Source of the DNA: Diogma glabrata
Lineage: Eukaryota > Arthropoda > Insecta > Diptera > Cylindrotomidae
DNA: 64,000 bases
Direction: 5' to 3'
Assembly: GCA_963693315.1 (NCBI GenBank)
Contig: OY856186.1
Location: forward strand, 371,778,850-371,842,849
The notes below the pieces were generated by a model that worked only from the letters and a program-made list of their open reading frames with translations, was not told where the DNA came from and did not search any database. A program made the position numbers and the translations under genes. Below, one piece after another: positions 55,146 through 64,000 of this stretch. Each line of letters begins with the position of its first letter. The first letter of the stretch is position 1.

Positions 55146-55534
55146 TTTTGACGGAGATATTTAAGGAACATGGAGATCGTTTTTTTTTGTTTTATTCAAT
55201 ATGTATATAGTTTCCATAATTATCAGCTTTGCTGTAAAGTCCTAAACAAAATTCTCCCGCTCAAAATTTTATACACATATTTTCGAAGGTATAATCTTTA
55301 AACTAAAACAATAAAATAAATTTTTTTTGTGATGTACTGTCTATCCTCTTAAATCACTTGGGAAAAGCTCAGCTCAGAAATTCATAAAATTTTTATACAT
55401 AAAAACTAAAATAAATAAACAGTTTAGTCGTAAAGTAAATTAGAAACAAAATGTTAAATTCATTTAAATTAAATACATATAATAATACTGACAATAACAA
55501 TTACTATCACAACAATGTTTTATCAAATAACATA
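55146..55534. other. No recognised gene
   Basis: AT-rich sequence without recognised content between the LINE relic and the TIR element. Confidence 0.45.
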
Positions 55535-56016
55535 TAGTAGAATTTTTTTGCCAGCGAATTTCTGACAGCTACGACGCAGCAAGAGATAAAAGATGAGACA
55601 AAAAGTAAAACAGAGATGTATTATTTATTTTGGGATAAATTTGTTTTCAAAACAATTATATTAATTAAATTTCTACTTCTAGTTCGTACCATTTGTTTGT
55701 TGTGATATTTGTTTCCATAGGCGTCGTTATTTTTATTATAATTATTTTTAATTATCAAAATTTTGTTATATTTCCTACAAAATCATTAATATTTCTACTA
55801 GTTTTTGGGGTTCTATTATAATTGGTTGAATTTCAATAGTAATTTATAAATTTTATGCGTTTTTTTTTGTCCATTTCAATGGGACCCCAATAGTTTTTTT
55901 TAATATTTTAATCGAGACACTGCATGTGCAAACAATATGCGCATGTGCATGCGCATGTGCAAACAATATACGCATAACAAACAAATTTTGTATTCGCTGG
56001 CAAAAAAATTCTACTA
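55535..56016. mobile_element. 482-bp MITE with TAGTAGAATTTTTTTGCCAG ends
   Basis: The left end TAGTAGAATTTTTTTGCCAG continues CGAAT; the right end is its complement (ATTCGCTGGCAAAAAAATTC then TACTA), 25 bp in total. Both ends are flanked by TA (55533-55534, 56017-56018), consistent with Tc1/mariner-type insertion. Inside are repeated GCGCATGTGCA motifs near 55937-55971. No ORF. Confidence 0.8.
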
Positions 56017-56330
56017 TACACTAAGTTTAGACCAAGGTAGTATATTAGAATAATAGCAAATAGCTATTAAACTATTACGGTGTAAACGGATAGAATAAAA
56101 CCTTTTTACTTTGACAGATAGTTATTTGATATATATTTTGCTTTTGATCGATAGTATAATAGTATATTCAAAAAAATTGTAACCATCAAAACGTAAAATG
56201 CAAAACACAATTTCATGCGATTGTATGCCCAAAATACATGTGCAGCATTCTGCATGCAGCGAAATTAGAACATGTGTTGTTATATGAGAACAATTACATG
56301 TAAATTCTGCATGCAGAAAAATTCTGCAAG

Positions 56331-57690
<1,360 letters not shown>

Positions 57691-57799
57691 TTTTTTTTTG
57701 TGGTGGCCCTGTGGCCTAAGATACCTGTGGCCTAAGATACCTATACAAAAATGAAAATATATGAAAATATGGCAATGGGTGCGGGGAAAGTTGGAGGGG

Positions 57800-57905
57800 T
57801 TGTGGGGAGGGGGGGGGGGATGCTATTGATCGAAGGTCTGCAGGGTCGCAGAAGCGAGTGAAAAATAACATAATATATCATAAAATATTATATTTATTAT
57901 ATAAA
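57800..57905 (+). repeat. G-rich dispersed repeat, copy 2
   Basis: GGGGAGGGGGGGGGG followed at 57821-57863 by the 43-bp block identical to 46701-46743, then ATATCATAAAATATT-like text similar to copy 1. Just upstream the phrase CCTGTGGCCTAAGATACCT is part of a 16-bp direct duplication (57709-57743). Confidence 0.75.
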
Positions 57906-58295
57906 ATATTTCATTTCAAAGAACCCAAACCCCACCTCTCCGGCCTAAGATACCTATATATATAACCCTCACCCCCTAAGCTTCCCAACGAACCCACCCC
58001 CACCCCCAGGGGGCGGATACCATATATCGAACCGTAGCCTAAAAAAACAAAAACTACTTGAAAACTCAGATAAAAATGGATGATTTTGACAGTTTGTTTG
58101 AAACTGAATTATTTTTTTTTATTCTTTTATTTTTTTTGCTCTCAGATCAAGTTTTTTTGACATTACGTATTCTATTTGACAAAAAAAAGAGATCTTTTTT
58201 TGCCCTGAAAATATTTTTCTGAATCTAGATTTTTTCGTAGAGCAAGTTGTAAATACAATAGAGTTGCACAAATACATTCACACATCTGTAAAAAT

Positions 58296-59319
58296 TAGAA
58301 TGACCATTCGTACTGAATTTATCAGTACAGTACTGATTTTCTAGCTTCTGTACTGATAGACATATGCGGTACTGAATTATGTACTGAAAGTACTGATTTT
58401 TAAAAAAATTGTTAAATTTTAATACAAGTTCCAATTTGAATATCGAAATAAAACTAAACGAGTCATCGTTTGGTATGAACTTGTAAAAAAAATGACTTGA
58501 AAAAAATACTTTTATTTTTAAATTGTGGCAGTTACCCACGGAAAATAGATATCAAAATTCTAACCCTGTGTTTTCCCAAGCAATCGTGGTGGAAAGTTGT
58601 ATTTTACAAATTACTGATGTTGGTCTCAACTTAACAAAATTTTGTTAAAACTACTAAAAAAAATGAAAACCAGGTCTTTCTACTTCGCTTTACACATTTA
58701 CCTTTCGGCTTAAAAGAGACATAGGAATTAGGTGAGACTAATACTACGTTCACATTGCCATGATTTTAAACAATTTTTGATTTCAGCTCGATTATCAGCT
58801 TGTTTTGATTAATTTTTCCATACAAAACTAAAATCATGTCGAAAGTTGATTTAAATCAAATCCATGTTAAATCACGCAAAGCACCCCTGAATATTTGATT
58901 TTCGAAAAAAAAATACAGCCCTACTTCAAAAGTGACATTTAATAAATCAAATATTTTGTTTTGAATTCAAATAAAAAGATGGCTATTGAAAAATTTCAAT
59001 AAAATTTGGAATCATACAACAAAATTTTTCTTTAGATGGAGGTTTGGACTCAAAAAAAAGCCAAAAAAAAAACAGACAAATCTATTTGGATATCTTTAAC
59101 ATAGCTGAAATTAAAAATTTTTTCACAGATTTGAAATATATGCAAATAGATTTCAAACTTAATCATGTTAATGATAATGTGAACAGTTTTTTGAAATCTT
59201 TAATTTTAGGTGATTTCGAGCTTGATTTCATCGTAATATGAACGTAGTATAACGATAGTACATATTTTAACTTTTGAAATTTTGTACTGATTTCACTTAG
59301 AAAAAAAATGGTCACCCTA
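58296..59319. mobile_element. Probable hAT-like element with GGTGACCA-type ends
   Basis: Left AGAATGACCATT and right AATGGTCACCCT are near inverted repeats, flanked by AAAAATT on each side (58290-58296 and 59319-59325). TAGGGTGACCA ends are common in insect hAT-type elements. It carries repeated GTACTGA motifs at 58309-58399 and the nested element 58742-59249. Confidence 0.5.
58742..59249. mobile_element. 508-bp TIR element with TAA duplication
   Basis: Ends TACTACGTTCACATTGCCAT and, from the right inward, TACTACGTTCATATTACGAT, flanked by TAA (58739-58741 and 59250-59252). Three-base duplications again suggest the PIF/Harbinger group. The 65-codon ORF at 59044-59241 is not a known protein. 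Confidence 0.8.
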
Positions 59320-59325
59320 AAAATT

Positions 59326-59917
59326 TGTTAACAAACAAGACGCCATTTAGTTATTATTATTTTTTTAAAGTGAAATAGTTACAATAACAAATAAATGTTA
59401 TGTTTAAATTGTGTTTTAAATTAAAAACTAATAAAAAATTATTTAATTAAATACAATTAATTATTAAAACATTAAATGACAGTTCACAAACACAACTGCA
59501 GAACTAGATCAAATTTTTTCATATTCTTTTTATGAAAAAAAAAATCACTTTTTCTGCTCTGGCAAAAAGAAAACGACATCAAATAAAAATGGATGACATT
59601 TTTTTGAAAATGCAATTATTTTTGTAATGATTATTTGTTTATAAAGATATTCAAATATTCTAAATAATCCAAATTATAAAATAATTAAAACTAATATTGT
59701 AAATAAATAAATTTTTGGGAAAGGATTATCGGAAACGGTGGTATGTATATGTAATTTGAACTGAATTTTTAATATAGAAATAAACGTTTTTACAGGCAAC
59801 GATTCAATTATTTTTTTTCTATCTTTTAATTAAAAAGACAGTTTTTCTTTGAATTGCGACAACTTTCACTTATAACTATTTCATAATACGTAAGAACACG
59901 AACCTTCATTGTAACGA
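59326..59917. other. Interior of the long-inverted-repeat element; no gene
   Basis: AT-rich, nothing recognised. Confidence 0.4.
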
Positions 59918-60528
59918 AAATTCTGCACGTCAAATATATAAAAATTCTGCACATCTATTTTAGATGCAGATATGCACGCAGCACTGCGTGCAGAATTTCT
60001 GCACATGTATTTTGAGCATAAAAATGTGCAACATCAAAATCACTCAAAATTTAGTTTTAATTTTAAATTAATATGAGTATTATAATTTTATGTTGAGATA
60101 CCGATTGATAAAATTTTTTATTCGAATTTCAAATACGGTAGCCGTATTCTATCTGTCAATATTATTCTGAGCGTTTATACCACGTGATAGAATAATACTA
60201 TTATTTGGTAAAAACACCGATAATGTTTCGATAGTTTAACAGCAAAAAGCTATTATTCTATTAAACTATCGATGGTATAAACTTAGTATATAAGGAAATT
60301 GTTAAAATATATGAAAATTGTTAAAAAAATTGTATTAGCTCTTAATTATAAATAAATTAACGATATTTAGCACCAATTTTAATTTGATTTTGTTTACATA
60401 ACCTTAAACTTGTGGCAATAACTTCCCATATTATTTGAAAAGTTTAACTCCTGCTATTTTGAATGAAAAGAAAAGTTGCCTGGAAAAACGATGATTGTGG
60501 AAAACTTTTAAATATTTAGGGCCGATTG

Positions 60529-60636
60529 TATGAAAGCGGATGGAAGATAAATCGTCGGCTTAATCGTCGTTTGTATATATACAAACGACGATTAATCCGA
60601 GGATTTATCTTCTGTCCGCATTCATACAATCGGCCC
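60529..60636. mobile_element. 108-bp palindromic MITE GGGCCGATTG
   Basis: A near-perfect palindrome from GGGCCGATTGTATGAAAGCG to CAATCGGCCC with centre AAACGACGATTAATC. Flanking TTA on both sides (60526-60528, 60637-60639) suggests a Harbinger-type MITE. Sequence unrelated to the AGGTGCG family. Confidence 0.85.
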
Positions 60637-60829
60637 TTAATGTCATTCGTTTTTTCATTATTCTTAATTGTTTTTGTTTTTCTATAACAACTCTATTTGG
60701 TTAATTTTAATTTAATTAAATTATAATTAGATATTAGAGTAAGAAATGTTACTTATGTTTATTTTACGTTTTTGAAAACTTTGAGTCTAATTTTGAAATT
60801 TTAAAATAATCAAATAAATGTATAATTTA

Positions 60830-60926
60830 AGGTGCGTTCGATTTGACTGAAACAACTGAAAAAACAACATCAATTGCATTCAATTTTTCAGTTGTTTCAG
60901 TTGCTTCAGTCAAATCGAACACGGCT
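60830..60926. mobile_element. Harbinger-type palindromic MITE, copy 3
   Basis: 97 bp, same ends as the copies at 1958 and 40026 (AGGTGCGTTCGATTTGACTG ... CAAATCGAACACGGCT), flanked by TTA at 60827-60829 and 60927-60929. Confidence 0.9.
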
Positions 60927-60929
60927 TTA

Positions 60930-61640
60930 GTGTACGATAATAAAAATAATTTCTCTCAAATTTATCATTACTAACATAATATTGCCAAATGTAACATAAC
61001 GTTAAATTTTTACAATAAATAAACAAAATAACTATTGTGGAAATAACTGGATCAATAACAAAAATACTATTAATTCTGGACCTGTGGCATAAAGATGATA
61101 ACCTTGTTCACGATATTATAAACAAGGACTTTAAGAAAGAAATAAAATTTAACAAATGCAAACATCATTATAAACCATGAAATATTCTTGTTAAAGAAAA
61201 TATTTATTCGAAGCACATATTCATAAAATTTACACTAATTTGCTCAAATAAAAAGTCAATATCATTGAATACCGGCATGCACTATTAGATTCAAATTGTT
61301 CTCCACCTTCGTTTGCAACAGGAAATTCTAAGCAGTTCTCATTTTCTGAACCAACGCCTCTAGCAGCCAACTCCATAGGATCTTCAGTACACTTCAATCA
61401 GCTCCAGCTACTAAAACTACATTATTCGGACAACGTACCTGAATCATCTCTATTATCAACTAAAGCTACCAAAAACTTATGTCAAAATAAAACGGCACAA
61501 ATAATTTTTTTTCTGCCACAAGAAATATTTTTGTGTAATATGTGTTGCACAAATCAAACAAACTGTGATTTTAAGAACAGCAATTGTGTACGCAAATCTT
61601 GCCGCAATTAATATAAGGGTACTTTCCAAACGACGACTTA
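60930..61640. other. No clear gene; possibly part of a Harbinger relic
   Basis: 61260-61490 has a less AT-biased composition and may be decayed element sequence, but I could not assign a domain on either strand. Confidence 0.3.
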
Positions 61641-61649
61641 TTTGTGGAA

Positions 61650-61800
61650 CGTAACTTGTGGAAAATGCGTTTGGTTTATTAAAAACTAGATTTTGTCATT
61701 TGCATCATTTCACTGAACAAACTCATGTCGAAAATGTAGTGAAAGTGACCGTTGAATTTTGCATAACAATATGTATCATGGAGAAAGATGTATTCTCAAC
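61650..61800 (+). pseudogene. PIF/Harbinger transposase fragment
   Basis: Reads VENAFGLLKTRFCHLHHFTE then QTHVENVVKVTVEFC. ENAFG-LLKxRF is the last conserved block of the DDE_4-type Harbinger transposase; its glutamate is a catalytic residue of that family. Upstream catalytic aspartate blocks were not found. A possible C-terminal acidic tail of the same protein is at 62850-62990. Confidence 0.7.
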
Positions 61801-62849
61801 TGATTGTAACGACGGACTATTTCTAATTTTTACTCTGAAAATAATAGTTTTCAAATTCAATAATAATTTTATTAATTTTCTCCAATTGTAGTAAACATAG
61901 ACATTTATGCGTACCACTGTACCTTTTTTTTGATGATTTAAATAAGTTCAAGTAAATTAAAAATACAAGTTTTGATAAATGATGGAAAATGAAACAGAAG
62001 ATCGATTATAATATGATATAAAAACGATCAAATTGTTTGGATCGAGTTAGTTAGTAAAAATTTACAATTGGTAAATGAATTTAAAATCGAAGATCAGTAA
62101 TAAATTAAAATTTAAACAAAAATGTTACCGTGTAAAATTAAATATAGAAAAAAATATAAATTTTTATTATAAAGAAAATAAAATTATTTGTTTTATAATT
62201 GTGATATTCATGTTTTCTTATTTATTTATTGAGTGTTAGTGAGAGTCGACCAATCATTCAGTATATAAAATTGAATCACATTATGGAATATTTTACTTGG
62301 TATTAACCTAAATGATGAAACTAACGAAATTTTCTTTATACAACGAAGTGCCGTTTATAATGATCTGTTACATGCACTTCAGATTATTGGAATCGTTGAC
62401 GGAAAAAGCACAAAAATCAAAAGTTTTTCACGCATGTGGTTATTGGGAAATAAGAAATTACATTTGGGATTTGATATTAACATTGATAGTTATTGATAGT
62501 AATTTTGTAACAATAACTGCAATTTTATTACAAAATTCGAAGGATACGAAGAGATAACTTTCGTTGAAACTTGCCTGATAGAAAACGATAAAACTAGTGG
62601 AAGATGCTAATCATCAAAATGGATTTCTAGCCGATCAACATTCAACATTGAATTAATGTAAGCTTTTTTTTTGAATTTAATTTATATAATTTTTGATTTG
62701 TTTTTAACTAAATTATTTTATTTGTTAGCAATTTTCCTGTGATTCAAAATATAAAAGATTTCCAAGTGTAATTAGTTTGTCGTAAATTCAGTGTTCCGGC
62801 GTAATAATAGTTTGATTATATAGTTTTTGAATATATATTCGTGATAAAG
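61801..62849. other. Unrecognised insert between transposase pieces
   Basis: AT-rich; ORFs at 62312-62557 and elsewhere have no recognisable motif. It probably separates the transposase block at 61650-61800 from its tail. Confidence 0.3.
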
Positions 62850-62990
62850 TCCAAATTCTAAAATGATGAAGATGTAGAAATAAATGGAATATATGAAGAA
62901 GCTGATGAGCAAAACAATGAGCCTGACAATTTCATCAGCATTCAAAATCGACACCAAATGCTATTCCATGAATTGATTGAAAAAAATTGA
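62850..62990 (+). pseudogene. Possible transposase acidic C-terminus
   Basis: NDEDVEINGIYEEADEQNN then EPDNFISIQNRHQMLFHELI ends at TGA near 62988. Acidic tails with an R..LL..L ending are common in Harbinger transposases. Assignment by position and style only. Confidence 0.4.
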
Positions 62991-63104
62991 TTAACTAAAT
63001 AAATTTTTAAACACAGTTTATATCACATTTTTCTAATTTATATATTAATACATTTCATAAATAATAAAATTATAAAAAATAATAATTTTATAAATTTTTG
63101 CGTG

Positions 63105-63538
63105 TGCTGCGGTTAGCCTTGTCCAGTTGCCGCTGCTTTATTTCTTCCATCTTTTTTTCAAGGCAATCTTGTTTATTTTTGTTTTTTTTCCTAATATTTT
63201 TCTTTCCTGATTTTTCGCCACGACCATCTCTCTGTTGAACCAGCAACTACAGTTTACTTTGTTTGTGTCAATGCTACGCACTTACACATTACCACATTTC
63301 CACTATTCGGGGTTGATAAATCTGCAATTTTTTGCGGGGTCAACGCCATGAGTAAATGAATGTTGGAAATAATTGGATTGCTTCCAAAAACTTCATCCAT
63401 AAGATCTTTGAAAGGCGCTTTAGTTAGTGTATTTCCTGTCCCCTTATTCCCTTCTTTGGTACTTACGCTATACGCTCTTAGTAAATGTTTGAGTTTGTTG
63501 TTCAACAACTCCACTGTAGTTGGTTGTATCTATAAAGA
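63105..63538 (-). pseudogene. Harbinger Myb/SANT-like accessory protein (3' part)
   Basis: The minus strand reads IQPTTVELLNNKLKHLLRAY at the right, then STKEGNKGTGNTLTKAPFKD and LMDEVFGSNPII, ending with a basic coiled coil (KKMEEIKQRQLDKANRSTRK) before TAA at about 63105. The wording matches the Myb/SANT-like DNA-binding protein that PIF/Harbinger elements encode beside the transposase. It converges with the transposase pieces. One frameshift occurs near 63250; the N-terminal part is lost or beyond 63540. Confidence 0.6.
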
Positions 63539-63559
63539 AAACATAATTAGGTAATATAC

Positions 63560-64000
63560 TGTGACAATGCCACATAAATGAAATGGAATGCAAAACATAA
63601 TTGTATTCAACTTCAATTTTCGATATACAATATTTCAAAAATAAAATCAAGATCACATTCGTTTCTTAGAACAAGGGTCATGAAATAAAATATATCGATA
63701 ATGATTACGTATATTTCTGTTCTGGATCTTTATTTGTATAAAATTGATTTTCCTAGAAGAAACGAGAAATTATGCAGAATTGTATATAAGGAATCTCCTG
63801 ATCCCTCTTGTAAAATTAATTAGTTTTATTTTAGACCTGTGATGATGTAAAGACTGCGATAGTAGAAATAGTTTAAGTGGAATGTGAAATGAATTAATTG
63901 TAGACAAAACGGTGTATCGTGCATATAAAATCATGTAAATAGAAGATATTTTTAAAATTAGTTTTTGTAAATACGGTTTGAAGTGTTATTTAATAAAAGA
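63560..64000 (+). repeat. LTR of family B, third copy (runs off the window)
   Basis: Starts TGTGACAATGCCAC. It shares TACAATATTTCA, GAAATTATGCAGAATTGTAT and AAGGAATxTCCT with 8580-8900 and 10601-10900. Whether it is solo or the 5' LTR of an element beyond 64000 cannot be told. Confidence 0.6.

Noticed and set aside
62312..62557. 81-codon ORF as a host membrane protein
   Set aside because: Hydrophobic segment only, AT-driven composition, no splice or homology support, located between transposase remnants.

Overview
This is eukaryotic nuclear DNA, almost certainly from an insect. It is visibly AT-rich, its genes have short GT..AG introns, and it carries an insect-type repeat load: Ty3/gypsy LTR elements, jockey-, R1/I- and RTE-like LINEs, and hAT-, pogo- and PIF/Harbinger-like DNA elements. 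The host protein recognised below resembles the fly orthologue most (from memory), so a dipteran is my best guess, not a demonstrated one.

Two host genes can be read, both on the minus strand. (1) The 5' part of SCaMC, a calcium-regulated mitochondrial ATP-Mg/phosphate carrier, lies in four exons at 38343-38095, 17080-16954, 16887-16800 and 14477-14366. All reading frames join and together give four EF-hands (192 residues). The membrane carrier half must lie left of the window, so positions 1-14365 are probably intron 4. Intron 1 is about 21 kb and packed with transposon wreckage. (2) A previously unannotated-looking two-exon gene at 53775-53357 encodes a 118-residue predicted secreted protein. 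It has a signal peptide and near-identical 24-residue repeats rich in N-glycosylation sequons. It is the best candidate for something undescribed.

Layout. 1-14365 (SCaMC intron 4): a Harbinger-type MITE, a gypsy element with intact gag but damaged pol inserted into an old arthropod repeat, an LTR element reduced to LTRs plus a decayed gag, a LINE linker fragment and a 466-bp inverted-repeat element. 14366-17080: SCaMC exons 4-2, with an R1-like LINE relic in intron 3. 17081-38094 (intron 1): inverted jockey relics, a second gypsy copy whose LTR is fused directly to pol, several LINE fragments including one with a 2A-like NPGP motif, and a 1-kb foldback element. 38344-44000: DNA transposons stacked directly upstream of the SCaMC start (pogo-like, MITE, TIR element, 2.4-kb hAT with perfect 8-bp target duplication). 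45-51.5 kb: a 5'-truncated LINE with target duplication, palindromes and a nearly full RTE LINE. 53.3-55.1 kb: the secreted-protein gene and an antisense LINE relic. 55.5-60.3 kb: a nest of DNA elements three levels deep. 60.5-63.5 kb: two Harbinger MITE types and a decayed Harbinger transposase plus Myb-like gene pair. The right edge is a third copy of the LTR seen at 8.6 and 10.6 kb.

No rRNA, tRNA or CRISPR was seen. Almost every other ORF is decayed transposon sequence or chance. Boundaries marked approximate come from reading by eye; no alignment or database search was possible.
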